Below are positions 8,582 through 16,872 of a DNA stretch of 64,000 bases, piece by piece. Source of the stretch: Paenibacillus sp. URB8-2 (lineage in GTDB: Bacteria; Bacillota; Bacilli; Paenibacillales; Paenibacillaceae). The DNA lies in contig NZ_AP023239.1 in the NCBI RefSeq assembly GCF_013393385.1, forward strand, positions 1,054,001 through 1,118,000. Direction: 5' to 3'. Numbering within the stretch: position 1 is the stretch's first letter; every line of letters begins with the position of its first letter. The notes under the pieces are model-generated. The model searched no databases and was not told the DNA's origin. It worked only from the letters and a program-made list of their open reading frames with translations. A program made the position numbers and the translations under genes.

Positions 8582-10162
8582 ATGAATACGGACGAAAACA
8601 GCTTTAAGCTCATAGTCTTGTCGGAAGCGGGACAGGAGCTCATCTTGAATGAAGACCCCAAGAAACTCCTGGATAATGTATTCAATAGACTGTCATCCCA
8701 TTTGGATTTGGATGTTTATTTTAATTATATTTTTGACGAGGAGACTCAGCGGCTTCATTTGATGAATTACCACGGAATCAGCCTGCAAGAATATTTACCT
8801 ATCGAGTGGCTCGGCCTTGATGAAGCGGTTTGCGGAGAAGCCGCAACGAGGCGTTCCAGAATAATCGTCGAAGATGTTCAAAGCTCTTCCGATCCGAGAG
8901 TCGTGTTCATTAAAAGCTTCGGCTTAAAATCATATGTAAGCCATCCGCTGATTTCTTACGGGAAATTTGTAGGCACTTTGTCATTCGGTTCGCGAAAACG
9001 CCGCTCTTTTTCCCATTTGGAATTGGATATTATGCAGACGATTTGCAGTCAAGTGTCCATCGTGCTGGACCGCATTCTGCTTATTTCAGCGCTAAAAAGA
9101 AAGAACCGGGAGTTGGCCCAAAAAAATAAAGAACTCAAACATTCGGAGAAGCAATTGGCCGCCATTTTCTCCGTAATTCCCAGTCCCGTGCTTGTCGTTT
9201 CACTGGAGGCTCAGCAAATCATTGAATGCAATGACGCTCTGTTATCTATGCTGGACATCAGCCGGGAAGAGCTGTTGGGCCAATATTGGCCCGAGCGGCA
9301 CAAGGCGGATTCGTTGCTTAAACCGATTTTGGATGCTTCCATGCAAGCTTTGCATAAAAGCAATATTGAAGTATCTTTCCCCAACGCTTCCGGCCAACCG
9401 AAGATTTGTTTATGCCATGCCGTTTCCTTAGACATCAATCAAACTCCCGGTATGCTGGCCGTCTTCAGCGACCTTACGGAGCATAAAGAGTATGAAAAGG
9501 AAATGGTAAGGCTCGACCAGCTTCATCTTATCGGCGAGATGGCCGCGGGAATCGGTCATGAGGTGAGAAATCCGTTGACCACGGTGCGGGGGTTTCTTCA
9601 GCTTATGAGCAAGACGGAAGCCGGGAAACAGCGCTATCTGGAGGTGATGATCGAGGAACTGGACCGGGCGAACTCTATTATCTCCGAATTTCTCGGGCTG
9701 GCCAAGAATCAAAGGATCGACATGAAATATGATGTGCTGAATGCCCTGATAGAAAAAATCCTTCCTTTGATTCAAGCGGATGCGATGGTTTCGGGCAAAA
9801 CGGTAACGACCGAGCTTGGCCCTATTCCGCCCATGCTTATGGACGAAAGGCTCATTCGCCAGCTCATATTGAATATGGTACGAAACGGGCTGGAAGCCAT
9901 GCCGCCTGAAGGTCATTTAATCATCAGAACTTATATGGAAGAGGACGGCATCATATTGTCCATCGAAGATAACGGCAAAGGAATCCCTTCCGACCAGATT
10001 GAGCATATATGGAAACCGTTCTATACGACCAAAGAAAGCGGATCCGGCCTGGGATTGGCCGTATGCTTCAACGTTGCCGACAAGCATGGCGCCAAAATCG
10101 ACGTCGTTACGGGCCCGGCCGGAACTACCTTTTCAGTCAAGTTTAAGAGATTGCCTGCTTAA
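8582..10162 (+). CDS. Cytoplasmic GAF-PAS sensor histidine kinase
   Basis: This is a 526-residue kinase without membrane segments. The order is GAF domain (about 15-170), a short coiled coil (about 175-198), PAS domain (about 200-315), HisKA with the phospho-acceptor His in the H-box GHEVRNPLT (about 325-390), and HATPase_c with N-box NMVRNGLEAM, G1 DNGKGI and G2 GSGLGLAV (about 420-520). The H-box type is that of the sporulation kinases and related orphan kinases of Bacillus. No response regulator is adjacent, so it may feed the Spo0 phosphorelay or a distant partner. GGGAGG lies ten bases before the ATG. Confidence 0.9.
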   Translation: MNTDENSFKLIVLSEAGQELILNEDPKKLLDNVFNRLSSHLDLDVYFNYIFDEETQRLHLMNYHGISLQEYLPIEWLGLDEAVCGEAATRRSRIIVEDVQSSSDPRVVFIKSFGLKSYVSHPLISYGKFVGTLSFGSRKRRSFSHLELDIMQTICSQVSIVLDRILLISALKRKNRELAQKNKELKHSEKQLAAIFSVIPSPVLVVSLEAQQIIECNDALLSMLDISREELLGQYWPERHKADSLLKPILDASMQALHKSNIEVSFPNASGQPKICLCHAVSLDINQTPGMLAVFSDLTEHKEYEKEMVRLDQLHLIGEMAAGIGHEVRNPLTTVRGFLQLMSKTEAGKQRYLEVMIEELDRANSIISEFLGLAKNQRIDMKYDVLNALIEKILPLIQADAMVSGKTVTTELGPIPPMLMDERLIRQLILNMVRNGLEAMPPEGHLIIRTYMEEDGIILSIEDNGKGIPSDQIEHIWKPFYTTKESGSGLGLAVCFNVADKHGAKIDVVTGPAGTTFSVKFKRLPA

Positions 10163-10275
10163 ATTCTCCTCTGCAAGACCCAAATTCCGCACTTTTCTTC
10201 AAAAATTCATAAATTTCCGCAGGTATCACAGAATTTCGATCGTCAAATAAAGTAGCTGCTTTTGTCCCTGCGCCT

Positions 10276-11214
10276 CTAATGCTCAATCTGACCGAAATCG
10301 GGGTCCCAGCGGTACTTGGCCGCCCGGATTTCCTCGGCACGGACATTGAGACCGTTCCAGGACTCGTGCGGATAGGCGGAGATCAATTGATGCAGCCGGA
10401 GGAAACGGTCGCGGGGCAGCAAATCGGCGTAACGGCCGATAAAGCCGGAATAGAGCAGGGCGTAGCGCTTCATGCGCACCGCCGATCCGGCCACCGCGGC
10501 TAGCAGCGAGGAGCCGTCGTTCATTTCGAGAATTTGCGCTTCATACCGCTGTACATAACGCAGGGTGCGGTCCTTGATCAGATCACGCCGCAGTCTCGCA
10601 ACCTCGCCGATATATTCCGCGAGCAGCGGCTCGAAATCTTTCAGCAGCAGCTGTTCCATCTCCAGATCCATGTCCTTGCGCAGCCGGAAGCCGTGCAGCA
10701 GGGCGACGCGCTGCCTTGCGATGCGATCGCCTCGAAGCAGCACGGCGATTTCGCGCAGCTTCTCGTAAGCGAGCGTATCGTTCTCCCGCAGCACGGACAC
10801 GGCCTCCTGCCGGTTGATCTCAAGGCCCTGCTTGATCGCGCCGATATTCCGGCCAAGCAGTTCGTCCAGTGCGCGCAGGTTCTCGGCCGGCCGCGCCTTT
10901 CGCTGGGCGGCGAAGAGCGCCAGCAGCAGGGCAAGCCCGCCCGCTACGCACAGCGCAAGCTGCGGGAAGTCCGCGGCAAAATAAGCCGCGGCCAGCGTCA
11001 GGAGGACGACGGCAAGGAGGGCGGTCTTCATGCGGCGCCCGGCAAGCGAAGCCGCCCTGCGTTCCACGGATACCAGGGCGGCCCTTCCGCAGTGCTTGCA
11101 GCGTTCCCCGGGCAAAGCGGTGAACGTGCCGCAGCGTTTGCAGACACGCAGCTTGTCGAAGGCATAACGTGGGGCTTTGAAGGGACGGAGGACGACCGGT
11201 TTTTTGTTAGCCAC
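10276..11214 (-). CDS. Zinc-ribbon membrane protein of unknown function
   Basis: This is a 312-residue protein starting with GTG. The N-terminus contains a four-Cys zinc ribbon (CKRCG and CKHCG, residues about 25-43), followed by two closely spaced membrane helices (about 63-105) and a long, mainly helical, charged cytoplasmic domain. I do not recognise the family. The GTG overlaps the stop of the 50-residue gene upstream, which points to translational coupling. The pair is divergent from the vWA/tubulin block, and it may or may not belong with it. Confidence 0.7.
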   Translation of the reverse strand: MANKKPVVLRPFKAPRYAFDKLRVCKRCGTFTALPGERCKHCGRAALVSVERRAASLAGRRMKTALLAVVLLTLAAAYFAADFPQLALCVAGGLALLLALFAAQRKARPAENLRALDELLGRNIGAIKQGLEINRQEAVSVLRENDTLAYEKLREIAVLLRGDRIARQRVALLHGFRLRKDMDLEMEQLLLKDFEPLLAEYIGEVARLRRDLIKDRTLRYVQRYEAQILEMNDGSSLLAAVAGSAVRMKRYALLYSGFIGRYADLLPRDRFLRLHQLISAYPHESWNGLNVRAEEIRAAKYRWDPDFGQIEH

Positions 11215-11359
11215 GGGTGCGGTCGCCTCCGTTCAGCGCGGCCAGCAGCCGTTCGTCGATCTCTTCCCGGATAACAGGCCTGCGCCCCCGAAGGAAGTAC
11301 CCGAGAATTCGGAAGACGGTATAAAGAAACGTAATTCCAAGTATCACGTATGAAATCAT
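11207..11359 (-). CDS. 50-residue membrane micro-protein
   Basis: A short frame of 50 codons starts MISYVILGITFLYTVFRILG, a single hydrophobic helix, and ends with the charged tail VIREEIDERLLAALNGGDRTRG. AGGAAAGGA lies just upstream of the ATG. Its stop codon overlaps the GTG of the zinc-ribbon gene by a few bases, so both are probably made from one transcript. This arrangement is the main support for it being real. No family is recognised. Confidence 0.6.
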   Translation of the reverse strand: MISYVILGITFLYTVFRILGYFLRGRRPVIREEIDERLLAALNGGDRTRG

Positions 11360-11452
11360 GGAGCTGTCCTTTCCTGGAGAACGGCGTGCTCGAACAGTGT
11401 CCGAAAAGGCTTACGGACGCCGCCCGTTCCCGCCTGCTCAGCGTTCCTTAAG

Positions 11453-11481
11453 TTGAAGTTTACAGGGTTTAATTATATCAT
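11453..11481 (+). promoter_or_regulatory. SigA-type promoter of the vWA/tubulin block
   Basis: TTGAAG (11453-11458) and TATCAT (11476-11481) are separated by 17 bases and lie about 80 bases before the first start codon of the block. Confidence 0.65.
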
Positions 11482-11562
11482 AATGGCAGGCTATTTACAG
11501 AATTTAGCTGCCTTTATCCGTCTTTGCCGCCGCCCTATCAAATTATAAGAGGAGTTATAGTC

Positions 11563-13386
11563 ATGCTTCGTAAAGATGTTCGAAATAGAAGGGTTTTGTC
11601 TTTTTTTGCTCGGTTTCTTCCTGCGCTGCTGCTGACGCTCTGCCTTGCGGCCGGACCGTTTGCGGCGTTTCCGGTACTCGCGGCTCCGTCTTCTTCCTCT
11701 GGAGCCTCGTCGCAAATCGATGCCGTTCTGGTGCTCGATGTCAGCAATTCCATGAAGACAAGCGATAAAAACAACATCGCCGGCGAGGCGATGAAGATGT
11801 TCATAGATATGCTGTCCGCGAAGGGAGACAAGGTTGGCGTCGTCGCCTATACCGATGAGGTGCAGCGGGAGAAGGCGCTGCTGACGATTAACTCAGCCTC
11901 AGACAAGCAGGATTTGAAGGATTTTATCGGTGGCCTGGATAAAGGCGCCTACACGGATATCGCCGTCGGCGTCGATGAAGCGATCAAGGTGCTGCAGAAC
12001 GGCAGCGACCCTTCCCATGAGCCTATGATCGTGCTGCTTGCCGACGGCAACAACGATCTGAACGAAGCTTCCGGCCGGAAGCAGAGCGAGTCGGACAAGA
12101 TGCTGAGCGCGGCGGTAGAAACCGCCAAGAAGAAAGGATATCCGATTTACACAATCGGTCTGAATGCGGACGGCAAACTGAACAAAGCAAGTCTCGCCAA
12201 GCTGTCCGACCAGACGGGCGGCAAGGCGTTCGCAACCGATACCGCAGACGATTTACCCGAGATTTTGAGTGAGATTTTTGCCGACCATTTGAAGCTTAAG
12301 GTTGTTCCTGTGCAGTCGATTACGGCGAGCGGCAGCTATCAGGAGGTTACGGTGAACGTTCCGAACGCCAGCGTGCTGGAAGCCAACATTTCCATCATTT
12401 CCTCGAAGCCGGTAACGGCGAAGCTGACTGACCCGTCGGGGGCGAGCGTGGCGATTCCTTCGAATAATGTGCTGCTGTCCAAGTCATCGACGTATAGTCT
12501 GCTGAAGCTCCTGTCCCCGAAGGAAGGAGACTGGAAGCTTCAAATCAAGGGCGTTCCGAAGGATAAAATCGACATCAATCTGATTTTCAACTATGACCTT
12601 GAGCTTAAAATGGAAGCTCCGGCGTCCAAGACTTACAAGAAGGGCGACAAGATCGGCATCTCCGCCCGCCTGTTCACGGGCGGCACGCAGGTGAACGAAG
12701 CGGAGCTGTACAGGAACATGAAGGCCGTGCTGCTAGCGACGGATCTTGATACCGGAAAGACCGCAGAGCTCCCGCTGGATAATTCCAGCGGCGAGTTCAA
12801 GGGCAGCTTCGAGGTAAAGGACAGCCATAACTACGAATTGAAAGTCCGGGCCGAAGAGAGCAGCTTCTACCGCGAGAGCAACACCGTGCAGATAAACGCG
12901 GGCGGTTCCGCTACTCAGGCCCCCGCAGCGGCAGGAAGCGGGAATGAGGCTCAGGACGGAGGCATGTCATGGACGCTGATTCTGGTTATTTCCGGAATCC
13001 TGCTGGTTCTGGCCGCCGCCTTCGTCATCTGGATGCTGTGGAAGAAAGCGAGCCGCGGTTTTGTCGGCCAGCTCGTGATCGAGGTGATTGACGGAAATAC
13101 TGGCGAGAAGACGTATCCGCAGTACAAGAAGCTGACGGGATTCAGAGGTAAATTCAACCTGCACCAGCTGCTGCAGCTTGCCCCTGAGCTTAAGGAAAGC
13201 GAGAAGCTGGTCTTCACGCCGGGAAGCAATGACCGGCTGCAGCTTCGCGGCGGCGACGGGATCGCGGTCGAGAAATCGGGCCGTGCGGTCGACGCCTCCC
13301 GGGGACTGGAGCTGAAGAGCGGAGAACGGGTCTCGGTTCCGCTCAGAAGCGTGGACAAGACGATTATGCTGGAGTATTTGGTATAA
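11563..13386 (+). CDS. Exported, membrane-anchored vWA-domain protein
   Basis: This is a 607-residue protein with a signal peptide (1-41). A von Willebrand factor A domain has the metal-binding MIDAS motif DVSNS (Asp59, Ser61, Ser63). A beta-rich region follows, then one membrane helix (about 470-490) and a cytoplasmic tail of about 110 residues that begins after KKASRG. The vWA domain should therefore lie outside the cell and the tail inside. The ATG at 11563 has AGGAG eight bases upstream. It is the first gene of a seven-gene block. vWA domains bind protein partners in a metal-dependent way, so a role as outward-facing sensor or adhesion module is inferred. Confidence 0.85.
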   Translation: MLRKDVRNRRVLSFFARFLPALLLTLCLAAGPFAAFPVLAAPSSSSGASSQIDAVLVLDVSNSMKTSDKNNIAGEAMKMFIDMLSAKGDKVGVVAYTDEVQREKALLTINSASDKQDLKDFIGGLDKGAYTDIAVGVDEAIKVLQNGSDPSHEPMIVLLADGNNDLNEASGRKQSESDKMLSAAVETAKKKGYPIYTIGLNADGKLNKASLAKLSDQTGGKAFATDTADDLPEILSEIFADHLKLKVVPVQSITASGSYQEVTVNVPNASVLEANISIISSKPVTAKLTDPSGASVAIPSNNVLLSKSSTYSLLKLLSPKEGDWKLQIKGVPKDKIDINLIFNYDLELKMEAPASKTYKKGDKIGISARLFTGGTQVNEAELYRNMKAVLLATDLDTGKTAELPLDNSSGEFKGSFEVKDSHNYELKVRAEESSFYRESNTVQINAGGSATQAPAAAGSGNEAQDGGMSWTLILVISGILLVLAAAFVIWMLWKKASRGFVGQLVIEVIDGNTGEKTYPQYKKLTGFRGKFNLHQLLQLAPELKESEKLVFTPGSNDRLQLRGGDGIAVEKSGRAVDASRGLELKSGERVSVPLRSVDKTIMLEYLV

Positions 13387-13390
13387 AATC

Positions 13391-13464
13391 CGTAAAACTT
13401 AGCGTATGCTTTCGAAGCGAGTTTTACTGAAGTATATGCGAGGAAGTATATCATCGTAAAACTT
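13391..13464. repeat. Hairpin with repeated CGTAAAACTT units
   Basis: CGTAAAACTT occurs at 13391-13400 and again at 13455-13464. Between them AGTTTTAC (13420-13427) can pair perfectly with GTAAAACT of the first copy. There is no T-run, so it is not a simple terminator. Confidence 0.55.
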
Positions 13465-13478
13465 TTAGGGGGATAAAC

Positions 13479-16400
13479 ATGAAACCGGTCGTAAGAGAAC
13501 ATATTCAGCAGCTGGACGTTTCGCTTGGCGGAGGCATCGTCAGCGACAAAATCAGAGTCGACACGATCGACAATCCGATTCTTATAATCGGTCTCGGCGG
13601 TACGGGCATCGACGCTCTGCTCCGCCTGAAATACCAGATCAACCGCCGCTTTAAGCTGCCGGAGGACCCGATTTCCAAGAAAAAGCGGGATAAGCCGGAC
13701 AACGTGGAGTTCCTCGCTTTCGAGACGAACGAACAGGACCGCGGCAAGAAGTACAAAGGCATCGGCCTCGACCCGCAGAACGAGTTCGTGCTGCTGGCCA
13801 ACGCTGAAATCGGCGGGCTGCTGCAGAACCGGAGCATTCTTGATCCCTACATTACGGAATGGCTGTCGCCCGAGCTCAGCATTACGGACGGCATGAACGG
13901 CGCCGCCGGGGTGCGCCAAGCGGGACGGCTGCTTCTGTTCACGAAGATTAATCAGGTCGTAGGAGCGATAGACAAGAAGATCAAGACTTTGTCGGTCGGC
14001 ACGAACAAAAAGCTGATGGTCTTCCTGCTAACGGGTCTGTCCGGTGGGACGGGCAGCGGCGCTTTTCTGGACATCGCCTACATCGTCCGCGGCATCATCG
14101 AGCGTGATTACGGCTCCGCCGGAATCGACCGCGTCAATACACTCGGGTATCTGTTCACGCCGGACGTGAACCTGTCGAACAAGAGCCTCAGCGAGCATAC
14201 CCGCGAATACATCCGCAAGAACGGATACGCGGCGCTCAAGGAGCTGGACTACTGGATGAACGTGGACAGCCGGGGCGAGCGGTTCCGCCAGCAGTACGGC
14301 AATATTTTGACCGTCAATTCGCCGCTTCCTCCGTTCAATCTGTGCCATCTCATTTCGGCGACGAACACGGAGGGCAAGCTGCTGGAGAATGCCTACGATT
14401 ACTGCATGAACGTGACGGCGGAGAACATTACGAACTTTATGGCCAGCGAGGAGAAGCAGTCGGGCGAGGAGTTCGCCATCCACGACTATATCAGCAACAT
14501 CCGCACGAACATCGCGCAGATGCACAAGAGCTATCCCGCCAACTACGAATACAACATTATCGGTGCGTCTTCAGCAGTCCTGCCGATTGAAGAAATGACG
14601 ACTTACCTTGCTTACCGCCTGTTTGATAAAATGGATAAAATGTTCCACCAGGCCCCGGGCCAGGAGGATATCGATAAGCTTGCCCGCAAGCTTGGAATCG
14701 ATCTGGAGAGCATGATTAAGTCTTTTGAAGCCCGCGTGCCGGAGCCGCTGCCCGGCTATGAGAACAGCGAGCGCCTGAGCCATTCCAACGTCATCAAGCA
14801 TCAGGTCGTCGACATGGATACCGAGCTTGAGCAGAACTTCCTGTCGCGGGCAAGAGAAGAGTATATCAAGGTGAGAAAGCAGCTTCCCGGCGAAATTGTC
14901 GGACGGTTCGGCGAGGAAATGGAGCGGACGTTCCTGCATCCCGAGCAGGGGCCGTTCTATGTGTCGCGGCTGATCTATACGGAAAAAGGCTTCTGCATCC
15001 TGAAGCTGATCCAATCCTACATTGAAGCGCTGCGCGAGAATCTGCTGCGTCTGCCGCGCGATATCGAGACGGCCCGGGAGTCGGCGGAGGACAAACTGGG
15101 CGATGCGCGGAGCGCTTTTGTCTCGAAGGAAAAGAAGAAGAACGCCTATATCGACGCGAAGATCAACGAATATTGGCTGCATGCCGATACGGAGCGCACC
15201 GAGCGCATGATCGAGTTCTATGAAGACCTGTTCGAGCTGCTGAATGAGGAGAACAGCCGGATTTACGGCGTGTTTACGGAGATTTTGAACGCGCTGAGTT
15301 CGATCTTCTCCAAGAACGGGGATATTCTCACGAGCGGCGAAGAACAGACGGACCACAAGGGCAACAAGACGTATTACTGGAATATCGTAAGCGTGCCGGA
15401 CATTTCGCAGACGATCTCGAAGATTATGGATCAAAAAGACGGCGACGATCTGATCCGCGACTTTTCCCGGGAAATGCTGCGGAATTCCAGCCGCTGGGTC
15501 AGAGAGCAGGAGATCGACATCGTCCGCTCCATTTCCGAGTTCCTCAGCGACAAGTTCGGTGATCTCATCACCCGGTCGATGGAGGATTTCCTCGTGATGA
15601 AATACGGCAGCGAGGAGCCGCTCGACAAGCTCGTGGAACGTACGATCGCCGGGAAGCTCGATGAGGAAGCCGTTCCGGTCTTCCACCTCAGCAACAGCTC
15701 GGGCAGCCTGCACTTTCCATCGTGGGGCTTTGTGTCGGTGCCGGTAAAGGCGCCGGGTATCCTGAAGGGCATCCGCAATTATCAGGATAACGCACTCGGC
15801 AAATCGCAGTTCACGGTCAAGGAGAGTGAAGTCAAGAACCGGATTTTCTGGCTGAATACGCGCAACGGAGTGCCGCTGTTCGTCTATACGCCGCTGCGGG
15901 TGTATGAAGAAAACTATGAGCGGACCATTCTCGATAAGGAAGGCATCGGACGCCATCTGGTGCAGACCGACAAGAACAACTGGACCTATCTGCCGTCGCC
16001 GATTCCGGAGCAGTCCTGGGGCGACACCTACAGCAACGCACGGGTGCGCGAGTATAACGCAAGAGTGCGCGGAGATTTCTCCAAAGCGCTGGAAGCCGGA
16101 GTCATTGCCGAAAAAGGCCTGGACGAAAACACGAGCAGCCGCTATTCGGTCGTGTTCTCGAAACCGTTCGACATCGACGCGTTCCTGCGCGGATACGATC
16201 TTCAATTGGAATCGCCGCGACCGAATCTGGGCGAAGTGAAGAAAGCTGCCGACGAGCTCGGAAGGCTGCGGGAGAACGGGCTGGAACGCGAAGGCGTGAA
16301 GGATATATTCGGAAGCATTAACCGGGAGCTGGCCCAGGAGAATCTGATCCGTTCGCCGCAGCTTACCGCAAGGGTGCGCGAGGAGCTGGCGAAGTACGAA

Positions 16401-16868
16401 GCGCTCGCGGTCAAATCGGAGGAACTGAACGCAGTGCTCCGCCGGTACCTGGACGAGGAAAAATGGATGGACCAGTTCCTGGAGGCCCTGTACTCCGATA
16501 CCATCGTGAAGAAGGGCGCGCTGTTCGTGTACGATAAAGACGAGGAAGAGGATGGTTGGGAGCCGTTCGCCAACCTGATGAAGGAACGCAGCTATGTGGA
16601 ATTCGCGGTCTACCGCCATTTCCGGGCGCTGGACGAGAAGAGCCGCAGCGTTCTGCTGCGCAAGGCGGCGCGGCGCGCTGCGGAAATGACCGCGGCCGAG
16701 GATGTGTCCCCGCTGCTCTACAAGCTGGAGAACCTGTATGTAACCTTCCTAGAAGCGCGGGACAGCTTGGAATACGAGCGGGTGGAGCATGCCGACGGCG
16801 ACGAAATGTACGCTTTCTACAAAGGCATGACCGGAAAGCTTGGCAGCATCCGCAGAAAGTTGAAATAA
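13479..16868 (+). CDS. Tubulin/FtsZ-like domain protein (large)
   Basis: This is a 1129-residue protein with the hallmarks of the bacterial tubulin-like family. An N-terminal glycine-rich nucleotide loop IIGLGGTGIDAL (about 36-47) is followed by the tubulin signature loop LSGGTGSG (187-194). The N-terminal 450 residues should form a GTP-binding, possibly polymer-forming domain. The remaining 680 residues are largely charged helices with no family I can name. It has no signal peptide or membrane helix, so it is cytoplasmic. GGGGG lies upstream of the ATG. It lies between an exported vWA gene and a partner gene five bases downstream, so co-expression is very likely. Whether it polymerises is not shown by the sequence. 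Confidence 0.85.
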   Translation: MKPVVREHIQQLDVSLGGGIVSDKIRVDTIDNPILIIGLGGTGIDALLRLKYQINRRFKLPEDPISKKKRDKPDNVEFLAFETNEQDRGKKYKGIGLDPQNEFVLLANAEIGGLLQNRSILDPYITEWLSPELSITDGMNGAAGVRQAGRLLLFTKINQVVGAIDKKIKTLSVGTNKKLMVFLLTGLSGGTGSGAFLDIAYIVRGIIERDYGSAGIDRVNTLGYLFTPDVNLSNKSLSEHTREYIRKNGYAALKELDYWMNVDSRGERFRQQYGNILTVNSPLPPFNLCHLISATNTEGKLLENAYDYCMNVTAENITNFMASEEKQSGEEFAIHDYISNIRTNIAQMHKSYPANYEYNIIGASSAVLPIEEMTTYLAYRLFDKMDKMFHQAPGQEDIDKLARKLGIDLESMIKSFEARVPEPLPGYENSERLSHSNVIKHQVVDMDTELEQNFLSRAREEYIKVRKQLPGEIVGRFGEEMERTFLHPEQGPFYVSRLIYTEKGFCILKLIQSYIEALRENLLRLPRDIETARESAEDKLGDARSAFVSKEKKKNAYIDAKINEYWLHADTERTERMIEFYEDLFELLNEENSRIYGVFTEILNALSSIFSKNGDILTSGEEQTDHKGNKTYYWNIVSVPDISQTISKIMDQKDGDDLIRDFSREMLRNSSRWVREQEIDIVRSISEFLSDKFGDLITRSMEDFLVMKYGSEEPLDKLVERTIAGKLDEEAVPVFHLSNSSGSLHFPSWGFVSVPVKAPGILKGIRNYQDNALGKSQFTVKESEVKNRIFWLNTRNGVPLFVYTPLRVYEENYERTILDKEGIGRHLVQTDKNNWTYLPSPIPEQSWGDTYSNARVREYNARVRGDFSKALEAGVIAEKGLDENTSSRYSVVFSKPFDIDAFLRGYDLQLESPRPNLGEVKKAADELGRLRENGLEREGVKDIFGSINRELAQENLIRSPQLTARVREELAKYEALAVKSEELNAVLRRYLDEEKWMDQFLEALYSDTIVKKGALFVYDKDEEEDGWEPFANLMKERSYVEFAVYRHFRALDEKSRSVLLRKAARRAAEMTAAEDVSPLLYKLENLYVTFLEARDSLEYERVEHADGDEMYAFYKGMTGKLGSIRRKLK

Positions 16869-16872
16869 GCCT

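Noticed and set aside
14571..16619. Long open frame on the minus strand opposite the tubulin-like gene
   Set aside because: It is a by-product of the codon pattern of the GC-rich gene on the other strand. It has no recognisable domain and no ribosome binding site.
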